From Candidatus Sabulitectum sp. (GTDB taxonomy: Bacteria; Fermentibacterota; Fermentibacteria; Fermentibacterales; JCC-6): a stretch of DNA of 32,152 nucleotides. The position numbers were made by a program, and so were the translations under genes. Within the stretch, counting starts at the first letter, position 1. Every line of letters begins with the position of its first letter. The stretch is from NCBI GenBank assembly GCA_029934845.1, contig JAOZLN010000002.1, positions 1 through 32,152 of the forward strand, written 5' to 3'. The notes beneath the pieces are model-generated. The model ran no database searches. It was not told the DNA's origin and saw only the letters and a program-made list of their open reading frames with translations. This document shows positions 1-8,185 of this stretch, one piece after another.

Positions 1-18
1 TTTTTGTATCTTTGCCCT

Positions 19-1734
19 ATGAGTGTAATAGTGGCAAAGACTGCAGGTTTCTGCTGGGGAGTCCGTCGAGCGGTTGACAGTGTTGTGACAGAGATAAAGA
101 GGGGTGAAGGCCCCTTTCGCGTTTTCGGCCCGCTTGTGCACAATCCTCAGGTAATAGAAGCATTGAAGGACAGAGGCGTGGGAACATCCCACGCGCCATG
201 GGATCTGAGTGGGGGCACTTTATTTCTTCGAACCCACGGGGTTACCGTGGAAGAAAGAGATCGTCTGAGAAAGCTTCCTCTTCATCTGAAAGATCTTACC
301 TGTCCCCGGGTTGGAAGAGCTCTTGCTATTGCAACAAGAATGTCAAAGCTGGGATATGATGTAATAATCTTTGGTGACTCTGGTCACCATGAGGTAAAGG
401 CCATTCTCTCTTCTGCCGGTTCTTCCGGTAGAGTAGTTTCCACTGTTGATGATGTAAACTCTCTTCCCGAGCTGAAGAAACCGTTTCTGCTCTCTCAGAC
501 CACACAGAACAGCCAGGAATTCCTGGAGGTTCTGTCAATCTTGAAAAAAAGATGGCAGACCATTGAATTTGCGAACACTATCTGTGATTCAACAGCCAGG
601 CGCCAGAAAGAGTTAAGAGAGCTTCTGGGCAGAGTTGATGCTGTTGTTGTTGTTGGAGGAAGACACAGCGCAAATACCGCAAGACTTGCATCTATTGCAG
701 GCGAAACCGGCCTGCCTGTTTTTAAAATAGAATCGCATACAGAGCTGGATGCAGAATCTCTGGGGCAGTACAAAAGGGTTCTTTTGTCTGCCGGTGCCTC
801 CACTCCAGGGTGGAGTATAAGAAAAGTTCGCGAGCGCCTCCTGGAGATCCAGGGAGAATCCACAGGTGCCGGCTGGATACGCAAAATATTCCGAAGTCTG
901 ATATTCAGCGGAATACATATTCCCATTATCGCCATGTTGATCGCCCTTGCACAGGGTGAGACTCTTGGTGGAACAGGATGGGTCACAGCAGGGCTTGCAG
1001 CAGGGCTTCTTCTGTGGTCCTTCACCAATTTCACTGCGATTCTTGAGTGCAGGCAGGTTAACTTGACAAGCCAGAAAAGACAGGAATTCTTCCAGACACA
1101 CCAGAGGATCATGCTTTTGATTGCATTACTGAGCTTTATAGGCGCTGTGATTCTTTCATTCTCACTTGGTACTGCATGGCTTCTCTGGACCTCTGTGGCT
1201 ACCCTTTTCTGTTTTCTCTATGCTCTGCCACTTTTAAAAAAGAACAATTTCTTTGATCTGCTTCGCAGAATACCAGGTTCCAGGGAGATAATGTTTACTC
1301 TGGCATGGAGTTTTCTTGTCTGTATTCTTCCTGCAGTGTACCTTGCAGGTCTTGATCTAAGCTTGAGATTGTTGATCTGGCCGGCATCTCTGGCATTCCT
1401 CTTTTTCAGCAGATCTCTTTTTCTTGATCTTGTGGATCTTCAGGGAGACGCACTTCTTGGCATGGACACTCTTCCGTTGCACCTTGGAGCCGTTCGGTGC
1501 AGAAAGATCCTGCTGGCAAGCGCTGCTGCCGGTGGAGTGGTGCAGTTGAGTGCTGTTCTCTCAGGCAAGTTTCCCGTTTGTGCTCTTGGTTTCCTGATTG
1601 CGCCTGCTCTTCTTATTCTGGCATATTTCCGTCTGGAGAAAGAGGCATTCCCGTCGGAATTGTCTGTAAGAGTCATCTCTGACGGCAGTCTGGCCATTGC
1701 AGGTCTTTTACCATTTCTGCTATGCAGTATTTGA
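19..1734 (+). CDS. ispH: IspH (HMBPP reductase) fused to a UbiA-like membrane domain
   Basis: Residue numbers count from the in-frame TTG at base 4; the ATG at 19 is the more likely start, although the first codons could lie outside the window. Residues 7-285 are a complete IspH/LytB, the Fe-S enzyme that makes IPP and DMAPP from HMBPP in the MEP pathway. All three cluster cysteines are visible (C17 in AGFCWGV, C100 in DLTCP, C194 in TICDST), as are H46, H78, H128, E130, T166/T167 and the closing SAGASTPGW motif. Residues 295-576 form a polytopic membrane domain of about seven to nine helices. Its second UbiA aspartate motif is intact (D475, D478, D482, then TLP), but the first, NDxxDxxxD, is degenerate around N342. 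Ordinary IspH ends near residue 290-320, so this is a fusion. The IspH half is certain; the prenyltransferase call for the tail is likely but its activity is open. The stop at 1732 lies 11 bases before the next start. Confidence 0.9.
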   Translation: MSVIVAKTAGFCWGVRRAVDSVVTEIKRGEGPFRVFGPLVHNPQVIEALKDRGVGTSHAPWDLSGGTLFLRTHGVTVEERDRLRKLPLHLKDLTCPRVGRALAIATRMSKLGYDVIIFGDSGHHEVKAILSSAGSSGRVVSTVDDVNSLPELKKPFLLSQTTQNSQEFLEVLSILKKRWQTIEFANTICDSTARRQKELRELLGRVDAVVVVGGRHSANTARLASIAGETGLPVFKIESHTELDAESLGQYKRVLLSAGASTPGWSIRKVRERLLEIQGESTGAGWIRKIFRSLIFSGIHIPIIAMLIALAQGETLGGTGWVTAGLAAGLLLWSFTNFTAILECRQVNLTSQKRQEFFQTHQRIMLLIALLSFIGAVILSFSLGTAWLLWTSVATLFCFLYALPLLKKNNFFDLLRRIPGSREIMFTLAWSFLVCILPAVYLAGLDLSLRLLIWPASLAFLFFSRSLFLDLVDLQGDALLGMDTLPLHLGAVRCRKILLASAAAGGVVQLSAVLSGKFPVCALGFLIAPALLILAYFRLEKEAFPSELSVRVISDGSLAIAGLLPFLLCSI

Positions 1735-1745
1735 GAGGGTTTTAT

Positions 1746-2066
1746 ATGAGATCAGTTACGGTACTATTTTCCATATCAATTCTACTTGCTGGGTGCAGCA
1801 CTGAATTGTCCACCGGAGAGTCTGCTCCGGAGCCAATTGCCAATCCCCTTCCCAATCCCTTTCAGGCTGTTGTTGTTACAGGAAGGGTTGTAAACCTTAG
1901 GCAGGGCCCTGGAACCCAGTACGCGGTGGTGGGCTCTGCTCAAGCCGGAGACAGCCTTATGGTTACAGGGGAAGCAACAGACTGGTACAGAATTTATGTT
2001 CCTGAAAAATCACTGTTTGCCTGGATATATGCCGGGCTTACCTCCGGTGCAGTAATGCCGCAATAG
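1746..2066 (+). CDS. Small SH3-domain lipoprotein
   Basis: This encodes 106 residues from the ATG at 1746, chosen because GAGAGGG lies 5-12 bases upstream and the resulting N-terminus is a classic lipoprotein signal (MRSVTVLF..., lipobox LLAGC, lipidated C17). After a short proline-rich linker, residues of about 40-100 form a bacterial SH3 (SH3b) fold: VNLRQGPGTQYAVVG is the standard opening strand pair, followed by GDSLMVTGEATDWYRIYV and a closing AWIYAGLTSG. Domains of this kind usually bind cell-wall peptides or act as protein-interaction modules. The protein would be membrane-anchored and face the periplasm. Its place between ispH and purB gives no direct clue to function, and no catalytic domain is present. 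Confidence 0.8.
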   Translation: MRSVTVLFSISILLAGCSTELSTGESAPEPIANPLPNPFQAVVVTGRVVNLRQGPGTQYAVVGSAQAGDSLMVTGEATDWYRIYVPEKSLFAWIYAGLTSGAVMPQ

Positions 2067-2079
2067 CTTAGGAGATATC

Positions 2080-3375
2080 ATGATCGATAGATACGCAATA
2101 CCGGAAATGACAGATATATGGACAACGGAGGCAAGGTATTCCAGATGGCTTGAAATTGAGATCCTTGCAGTGGAGGCCAGGCATAGAGCCGGTCTGGTTC
2201 CACTGGAAGACCTTGAGAAGATCCAGCGCAATGCTTCTTTCAACAAAGAAAGAGTGGATGAGATCGAAGCAGTTACCCATCATGATGTAATAGCGTTTCT
2301 TACTTCTGTGTCAGAATCTCTTGGGCTTGAGAGTCGTCATATTCACTACGGCATGACTTCCAGTGATATTCTTGATACCTGTATGGCCATGCAGATACGC
2401 GATTCCGGTGTTCTAATAAAAGATGCTCTTAAGAACTACGGCGAGGCTCTGGCAGGGCTTGTTCGCAGGTCAAAGGGTATTGTCTGCATGGGGAGAACCC
2501 ATGGTATGAATGCTGAACCAACAACAATGGCACTGAAATTTGCCGGGCACTATGCGGAGTATCTGAGGTGCATGAAGAGACTTGAAGACGGTCTGGATTC
2601 TTCCTGCGTTGGAACAATTTCAGGCGCGGTGGGCACTTATGCATATCTTGATCCTTCAGTTGAAGAATTTGTCTGTGAGAAGTTGAACCTGGGAGTGGAG
2701 GAAGTGCCTACGCAGGTGGTAGCAAGAGACAGACATGCCCAGTTTCTTTATGCCCTTGCAGCTATTGGCGGTGCCATGGAAAGATTTGCTACAGAATGCA
2801 GACACCTGCAGAGAACAGAGGTAGGCGAAGTCGAGGAACGGTTCGGCAAGGGTCAGAAAGGATCCAGCGCCATGCCTCACAAGCGTAATCCCATTGTGGG
2901 AGAGAGGCTTTGCGGTCTTGCCAGGCTTCTAAGAGGTTATCTTCAGGTCGGGCTGGAAAATACCGCTTTATGGCATGAAAGAGATATCAGTCACTCAGCA
3001 GCCGAAAGATTTATTTTCCCGGATGCCTGTGGTGTTGCTCTTTACGGTCTTCGCAAAGCAGCGGATCTTGCTTCAGGGTTGAGGGTAATGGAAAGTGCTG
3101 TGGCCACCAATGTTGAAAGAGCTGGAGACCGATATTTCTCACAGTCAATAATGCTTGCAATGGTCCGGCATGGACTTACTCGAGAAGAGTCCTATGCCCT
3201 TGTTCAGAAGATTGCAATGGACGCTATGGAAAGTGGCAATTCTTTTGCAGAGGCTGCTGTTGCGCAGGCAGAAGTAACAGGGGTTGTTCCTGAAGAAGAA
3301 CTTAGTAATATCTGTACCATAGACAATCATCTGCGGAACGAGGAATATATTCTGGGCAGGCTTGGGCTTAGTTGA
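2080..3375 (+). CDS. purB: Adenylosuccinate lyase
   Basis: This encodes 431 residues, the same length as the Bacillus enzyme. PurB cleaves SAICAR to AICAR and adenylosuccinate to AMP, releasing fumarate both times. The superfamily signature GSSAMPHKRNPI sits at 261-272, with the catalytic serine loop at S262/S263. The other active-site histidines fall where the family has them: H68 (THHDV), H89 (RHIHYGMTSSD) and H141 (MGRTHG). In the stretch GRTHGMNAEPTT an asparagine replaces the histidine usually found three residues after H141, which is not the general acid. The start is supported by AGGAG 8-12 bases upstream. It is followed after 28 bases by the GAF-domain gene and then by purL. Confidence 0.97.
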   Translation: MIDRYAIPEMTDIWTTEARYSRWLEIEILAVEARHRAGLVPLEDLEKIQRNASFNKERVDEIEAVTHHDVIAFLTSVSESLGLESRHIHYGMTSSDILDTCMAMQIRDSGVLIKDALKNYGEALAGLVRRSKGIVCMGRTHGMNAEPTTMALKFAGHYAEYLRCMKRLEDGLDSSCVGTISGAVGTYAYLDPSVEEFVCEKLNLGVEEVPTQVVARDRHAQFLYALAAIGGAMERFATECRHLQRTEVGEVEERFGKGQKGSSAMPHKRNPIVGERLCGLARLLRGYLQVGLENTALWHERDISHSAAERFIFPDACGVALYGLRKAADLASGLRVMESAVATNVERAGDRYFSQSIMLAMVRHGLTREESYALVQKIAMDAMESGNSFAEAAVAQAEVTGVVPEEELSNICTIDNHLRNEEYILGRLGLS

Positions 3376-3403
3376 TGTTCCAGTGCTGTAGGAAGGGGGA
3401 GTT

Positions 3404-4567
3404 ATGATTGCAGGACTTATTACCGGGCTTCTGGTGGGGGCCGTTGTTGTGTACGCCATATGCTGGAATTTGATGCGCAATAAAGAGAAAGCTGCATCAG
3501 AATCTGCGGCTATTCTAACAAGGTCTGTAAGAAGAGCTACAGCGGAGGTCTCAAAACTGAGATTGATAGAGCAGGAGTACGCGAAAGGACAGCAGGCGGG
3601 AAGTGATCTGATCCAATTGTTTCCTGACCTGGTGAAAATGATATTCACAGGCAAAAACAGTGATGAGGTTGTGGATTACATCAACAGAGCTTGTCAGAAT
3701 CTGTTGAAGGCTGGTGAATCAGCAGTTTTTCTTGCAGACAGAACAGGGGCCAGGCTTGGGCTTTCTGCCTCTACAGGACTTTCGGACACCGTGGGAGAAC
3801 ACATGAATCTTGGTCTTGGTGACGGATTTGTGGGTCTTGCTGCGGAAACTGGAAGACTTTTGTTCAGAGGCGAACTCGATAAGGAAAGCGTTCTGGTCAG
3901 AAGAAATATGATCATGAGTGATATCCCTGGATTTAAGCCGGATTATGCTGCTCCCATGCAGGTGGAAGGTGTTCTCTACGGAGTTATAACTGCAGGAGCG
4001 TTTGAGGGTACGGGTGCAATGAGAAGAGAAACTCTCAGGGCTCTTGCTGCTGTTGGCGCTGCTGCTCTTGAGAATGTACGGCTTCTTGAACGATTTGGAA
4101 GCTCTTCAAATCTGGATCCTGAGACAGGCTTCATGAGAAAACTTTCGCTGGAGGCTGTTCTGGAGAATGAGCTTGAGCGTGTTGAAAGATTTGGCAGTTC
4201 TCTTGCGGTAGTAGAACTTCAGGTTGAATCAGCAGCAGAGGAAGACAGTACTACAAGCCGTGAGACAATGGGTGTTGCTGCTAAATATCTTTTTTCATCT
4301 CTTCGCAACATTGATCTTGGAATAAGAACAGGGCAGGGTACAATTGTTCTTCTTCTTCCAGGAACTGACGCAGATGGAGCCAGATCTGTAACCGGAAAGC
4401 TTGGAGGAGAACTTCCCATACTCAAAAGCGACAACGGAACTCATGTGGGCTCTGTTCGAATTAGAAGTATCGTTATAGAAGGGGGCGTCCGGCAGGATGC
4501 TATGGGTCTGCTCGATAGATTGAAGTCACAGGAAACAATGGAATTCGAAGGTTACTACGAGATATAA
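3404..4567 (+). CDS. Membrane-anchored GAF protein with degenerate GGDEF domain
   Basis: This encodes 387 residues. Residues 1-21 are a single N-terminal membrane helix, followed by a charged, probably helical linker (25-65). Residues of about 75-225 read as a GAF sensor domain, with GDGFVGLAAETGRLL and a closing GVLYGVITAGAF typical of that fold. Residues 237-385 keep the frame of a GGDEF domain: LDPETGFMRK matches the usual D-x-LTGL-x-NR opening, and RNIDLGIRTGQGTIVLLLP matches the segment around the active loop. The GG(D/E)EF loop itself reads GQGTI (310-314), so diguanylate cyclase activity is not expected; it may bind a nucleotide or act through contacts. A GGGGGAG ribosome site precedes the ATG. 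It lies between purB and purL with small gaps, so it is probably co-transcribed with purine genes. The ligand is unknown. Confidence 0.72.
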   Translation: MIAGLITGLLVGAVVVYAICWNLMRNKEKAASESAAILTRSVRRATAEVSKLRLIEQEYAKGQQAGSDLIQLFPDLVKMIFTGKNSDEVVDYINRACQNLLKAGESAVFLADRTGARLGLSASTGLSDTVGEHMNLGLGDGFVGLAAETGRLLFRGELDKESVLVRRNMIMSDIPGFKPDYAAPMQVEGVLYGVITAGAFEGTGAMRRETLRALAAVGAAALENVRLLERFGSSSNLDPETGFMRKLSLEAVLENELERVERFGSSLAVVELQVESAAEEDSTTSRETMGVAAKYLFSSLRNIDLGIRTGQGTIVLLLPGTDADGARSVTGKLGGELPILKSDNGTHVGSVRIRSIVIEGGVRQDAMGLLDRLKSQETMEFEGYYEI

Positions 4568-4584
4568 ACGATTGGGAAGGTAGA

Positions 4585-6864
4585 ATGTCAAAGAAACCAA
4601 GCAGAGAAGAGCTGAAGAGCGAAGTATCCTCCCGCGGTCTGGCAATGACTCTTGAAGAGGCTGAAAAGCTGACAGGATATGTGGATAGAATGCCAACTCC
4701 ACTTGAGTTCCATCTGTTTGATACCATGTGGAGTGAGCACTGCTCATACAAGAGTTCCAAGCCCGTGCTGAAAACTTTGCCCACCGATTCACCAGGGGTT
4801 GTTATTGGTCCTGGAGAGGATGCCGGTGTGGTCAGTTTTTGTCTTCATGACGGTGTTGAGTGGGATCTTGTAGTTGCTCATGAAAGTCATAATCATCCTT
4901 CGCAGGTTCTTCCAGTTGAAGGGGCTGCCACGGGTATAGGCGGCATTGTCAGAGATGTTTACTGTATGGGCGCAAGGGTAACAGGCTCAATGGATCTTCT
5001 TCGTTTTGGCAACCCGGAGGGCAGCAAAGGCGAGACAACACGAGGAATTGTCAGGGGAGTTGTCGAGGGTATATGGAAGTACGGCAATGCTCTTGGTGTT
5101 CCCAATATGGGCGGTGACACCGAATTCCATCCCGGCTACGATGATAACTGTCTTGTTAATGTTGTTGCATTCGGAGTTGTTCCCCATGACAGGGTCGTTC
5201 ACAGTTTTGTTCCCCGGGAAGCTCACAAAGAGCCTTATGTTCTTATTCTTACAGGCAAACCAACTGATTATACCGGGTTTGGCGGAGCTACTTTTGCAAG
5301 TGCAGACCTGGATGGCGAACTTGGAATGGGATCTGTTCAAGTGGCTGATCCTTTTCTTAAAAGAGTTCTTTCAGAGGCCAACCAGGCAGTGCTTGATATG
5401 CTGTTTGAAAAGGGTGTTAAATTTGGATTCAAGGACCTTGGTGCCGGTGGTATTGCTTGTGTTACCAGTGAACTGGCTGCTCATGGAGGTCTTGGAATTG
5501 ATGTGGATCTTGATTCTGTTCCGGTTTCAATAGAGAATCTTCCTCCTGAAGTTATTGCCTGCAGCGAGACCCAGGAAAGATATGGGCTGGCAGTACCGGC
5601 TTCGGTGGCTGATGAAATTCTTGCTGTATACAACGAAGAATTCGAGTTACCCAGGCTTTTCCCACACTGCAGAGCGGCTGTTATTGGAAAATTCACTTCC
5701 AAACCTGTATACAATGTGATCTGTCGCGGAGAAAGCGCCGCAGAAACCCCTATCAATTACATTACTGAGGGTGTTGTGTACCAAAGGGAAGAGCGCCCGG
5801 TAAACAGCAAAGCCCCCGAGCCAGTGGAAAGGCCATGCGACCCTTCAAAAGACCTGGCAAAGATCCTGACTTCTATATCAGGATGCAGCAGGCAGCATAT
5901 CTGGTCTTATTACGATTCCGAGGTGCAGGGAGTTACAAGGCTTAGACCGGGAGAGGCAGATTCATGTGTTTCTGTCCCTGTTCATGGTTCCCGTGCCGGG
6001 CTTGCGGTAAGTGGTGACGGAAACCCGTGGTATGGTGAACTTGATCCTTTTCTTGGTGGAGCTCATGCAGTGGGTGAGGCTGTTCGAAATGTTGTGGCCA
6101 CAGGAGCAACCCCCATATGTGCCACTGATTGTTTGAATTTTGGGAACCCCGAGGAACCGGAAGCCTTCTGGCAGTTTAAGCAATCTGTGGCAGGCATTGC
6201 TGAATCGTGCAATGCTCTTGGGTTCAGTGGGGGTGATTATCCACTGCCCATTGTTTCAGGAAATGTGAGTTTCTACAATCAGTCCACTGGAGGCAAGGCT
6301 ATTCCACCCTCTCCCATTGTTGCGGTTTTTGGCAAGATCCATGATCACAGAAAAGCAACAGATATGGTGCTGAGGCAGGAAGGGAATATCGTTCTTCTGG
6401 TTGGAACAAGAAAAGATGAGCTGGGGGGAAGCCTGTTTTACCGAACCTGCCTGGGTCACCACGGTGGCACTGTCCCGGCTTTTAAGGGTTCTCTGGAAAA
6501 GAAGATGGCTGACTGGGTGCTGGGAGTTATTCATGACAAGAGGGCGTATTCTGTCCACGATATAAGTGGAGGAGGTCTTGCTGTTGCAGGTGCAGAGATG
6601 GCTTTTGCCAGCAGGAAGCTTGGTATCAACTTTTCTCTTGATTCAAATCCCGTTACCCTGTTTTCTGAGACACCTGGATACCTCATGGAAGTTGATCCCC
6701 GTTTTGTTGAAGATGTCACTCTTCCGGAATTTGTTTCAGTGGCTGGAAAAGTTTGCAAAGGATGTTTGGTTTCCGGTAATGGATGGTCGGTTGATCTGGA
6801 TGAATTGAGAAACCAGTGGTCAGATAAACTGGCTTCAGTTATATGGCGAGAGGAGGGCATCTGA
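4585..6864 (+). CDS. purL: FGAM synthase large subunit PurL
   Basis: This encodes 759 residues of the small (about 740 residue) type of PurL, which works in a complex with PurQ and PurS to convert FGAR, glutamine and ATP to FGAM. Landmarks are MWSEHCSYKSS with the catalytic H52, AHESHNHPSQVLPVEGAATGIGG at about 98-120, the GGDTEFHPGYDDN stretch, and the second-half repeat of the ATP-binding fold (FLGGAHAVGEAVRNVVATGATP and VHDISGGGLAVAGAEMAF). A GGGAAGG-like site precedes the ATG. Its TGA (6862-6864) shares the A at 6864 with the purQ ATG, giving tight translational coupling. Nothing is missing or frameshifted. Confidence 0.97.
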   Translation: MSKKPSREELKSEVSSRGLAMTLEEAEKLTGYVDRMPTPLEFHLFDTMWSEHCSYKSSKPVLKTLPTDSPGVVIGPGEDAGVVSFCLHDGVEWDLVVAHESHNHPSQVLPVEGAATGIGGIVRDVYCMGARVTGSMDLLRFGNPEGSKGETTRGIVRGVVEGIWKYGNALGVPNMGGDTEFHPGYDDNCLVNVVAFGVVPHDRVVHSFVPREAHKEPYVLILTGKPTDYTGFGGATFASADLDGELGMGSVQVADPFLKRVLSEANQAVLDMLFEKGVKFGFKDLGAGGIACVTSELAAHGGLGIDVDLDSVPVSIENLPPEVIACSETQERYGLAVPASVADEILAVYNEEFELPRLFPHCRAAVIGKFTSKPVYNVICRGESAAETPINYITEGVVYQREERPVNSKAPEPVERPCDPSKDLAKILTSISGCSRQHIWSYYDSEVQGVTRLRPGEADSCVSVPVHGSRAGLAVSGDGNPWYGELDPFLGGAHAVGEAVRNVVATGATPICATDCLNFGNPEEPEAFWQFKQSVAGIAESCNALGFSGGDYPLPIVSGNVSFYNQSTGGKAIPPSPIVAVFGKIHDHRKATDMVLRQEGNIVLLVGTRKDELGGSLFYRTCLGHHGGTVPAFKGSLEKKMADWVLGVIHDKRAYSVHDISGGGLAVAGAEMAFASRKLGINFSLDSNPVTLFSETPGYLMEVDPRFVEDVTLPEFVSVAGKVCKGCLVSGNGWSVDLDELRNQWSDKLASVIWREEGI
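6851..6857 (+). promoter_or_regulatory. Ribosome binding site deciding the purQ start
   Basis: AGGAGGG lies within the last codons of purL, 6 bases before the ATG at 6864. It supports 6864 over the in-frame ATG at 6843. Confidence 0.75.
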
Positions 6865-7676
6865 TGTCTAGTGCTGCTGTGATCAGATTCCCGGGTTCCA
6901 ACTGTGAGTTTGAGACTGCAAGAGTTCTCAGGTACTCCGGAATTGATACCCGGATTTATAATTGGAACGATATTGAAAGACTTTCAGACAACAGAGCTGA
7001 TGCCTATGTTCTTCCTGGAGGGTTCTCTTTTCAGGACAGGATCAGAGCAGGTGTTGTTGCCGCCCGTGAAAGTATTATGGATCTTGTTTTTGAAGAAGCT
7101 ATTAACGGCAAGCCGGTTCTTGGTATATGCAATGGTGCTCAGGTGCTTCTGGAAAGCGGTCTGGTTCCAGGCTGGAAACCAGGGTCAGTACAGGGTGCCC
7201 TTGCAGGCAACCTTGCACCTGGTAGAAGTGGTTATTTGTCTGGTTGGGTTCACCTTAAAGCCTCCCCTGAAGCAATTGAGAGGTGTCCATGGCTGTGCTC
7301 TGTGGATCAGGAATCATTTCCTCTGCCAATTGCTCATGCAGAGGGAAGGTTTGTTTTCCGGGAAGAAGATATGGACAGAGTAAAAAGTCATATAGGGCTT
7401 AAGTACTGTAAAGAAAACGGTTCGGCCTCCAGTGGCTGGCCGGAGAATCCCAACGGTTCTGCCCTTGATATTGCTGCTCTTATGAACGCTGAGGGTAATG
7501 TACTTGCTATGATGCCCCATCCAGAGCGAAGCTTTCATCTCTGGCAGGTCCCACCTGATATCGGGGGACCATGGGGGGACAGAAGAAGGAACTCATCCCT
7601 TAAAGAGCTCGAGGAGCTGCCAGGACCCGGAGCAGTTATTTTTAAGAGTCTTGCTAAATACCTGGGGGTGGAATAA
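6864..7676 (+). CDS. purQ: FGAM synthase glutaminase subunit PurQ
   Basis: This encodes 270 residues from the ATG at 6864. It is a class I glutamine amidotransferase that hydrolyses glutamine and passes ammonia to PurL. The triad is visible: nucleophile C89 in GICNGAQVL, and H219 and E221 in MMPHPERSF. The N-terminus (AVIRFPGSNCEFET) is typical of PurQ. The segment PGGFSFQDRIRAGVVAA differs from the common GGFSYGDYLRCGAIA and, with the length of 270 against about 227 in Bacillus, points to a longer PurQ variety with an insertion before the HPE motif. The stop TAA overlaps the next ATG by one base. Confidence 0.95.
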   Translation: MSSAAVIRFPGSNCEFETARVLRYSGIDTRIYNWNDIERLSDNRADAYVLPGGFSFQDRIRAGVVAARESIMDLVFEEAINGKPVLGICNGAQVLLESGLVPGWKPGSVQGALAGNLAPGRSGYLSGWVHLKASPEAIERCPWLCSVDQESFPLPIAHAEGRFVFREEDMDRVKSHIGLKYCKENGSASSGWPENPNGSALDIAALMNAEGNVLAMMPHPERSFHLWQVPPDIGGPWGDRRRNSSLKELEELPGPGAVIFKSLAKYLGVE

Positions 7677-8185
7677 TGGAGAGCATTCAGATCGCAGTAA
7701 GGTTGAGAACACCTGATCCCCAGGCGGTAACGGCTCTTAATGCCATAAAAGCAATGAGACTTCAACTTCCCCCTATCAAGCTTCAGAGGTCTGAACTGTG
7801 GGATTTTGAACTTTCCAGTGGAGGGGAAAAGATTGTTTCAGAGCTGGTAGGTCATTTTACAGACATTGTGAACCCGAATAAGCAGTCCTGGTTCTTTACC
7901 GGGAAAGATGTACTTTTTGAAGGGGAAGACCCTGAGTTGCAATGGGCTGGTATTGTTGTAAGAGATCATGCAGACAGCGTAAGCAAGAACTGGACCTCAC
8001 TTCTTAAACGCAGAGGATTCCCTGTTGATTCTTTGCGTTACAGTGTTTTATGGAGACTGGGGTATCTGAAGGATACTGATGAGGCTCTAGTAAAAAAGAT
8101 GGCTCTTGATCTGTCTGTGAGCAATACAAGAGCAGGGGGCTTGCTTAGCAACCCGGTTTCTCAGGAGGTTGCTTTCTGGACCTGA
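7676..8185 (+). CDS. purS: Enlarged PurS-like subunit of FGAM synthase
   Basis: This encodes 169 residues. The first 70 or so read as PurS, the small dimeric subunit that bridges PurL and PurQ: VRLRTPDPQAVTALNAIKAM matches the usual opening V-x-L-K-x-x-x-x-DP-x-x-x-A, ELWDFELSS matches the central strand, and HFTDIVNPNKQ matches the closing helix and NP motif. Normal PurS is about 80-90 residues, whereas here a further 95 residues follow (75-169: LQWAGIVVRDHADSV, then SLRYSVLWRLGYLKDTDEALVKK) that I cannot place in a family. The gene immediately follows purQ with a one-base overlap, exactly where PurS is expected, and a PurL of this size needs one. The PurS assignment rests on this context plus the N-terminal pattern. 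Confidence 0.72.
   Translation: MESIQIAVRLRTPDPQAVTALNAIKAMRLQLPPIKLQRSELWDFELSSGGEKIVSELVGHFTDIVNPNKQSWFFTGKDVLFEGEDPELQWAGIVVRDHADSVSKNWTSLLKRRGFPVDSLRYSVLWRLGYLKDTDEALVKKMALDLSVSNTRAGGLLSNPVSQEVAFWT
8163..8168 (+). promoter_or_regulatory. Ribosome binding site pointing to a non-ATG start
   Basis: A perfect AGGAGG sits near the end of the PurS-like gene. The only start-like codon at a proper distance in the frame of the downstream gene is CTG at 8176, 7 bases away. No ATG, GTG or TTG exists in that frame between the stop codon at 8146 and the GTG at 8239. Confidence 0.55.

Noticed and set aside
495..1112. Long minus-strand reading frame opposite ispH
   Set aside because: It lies antisense to a clearly conserved gene, has no recognisable domain and no ribosome site; it is a shadow of the real frame.
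2500..2530. Loss of a catalytic histidine in PurB (GRTHGMNAEPTT)
   Set aside because: The general-acid histidine (H141) is kept; only the following, less critical histidine is changed to asparagine.
5006..5533. A 175-residue + strand reading frame inside purL
   Set aside because: It is a frame-shifted shadow of purL, leucine/phenylalanine-rich and without family features.
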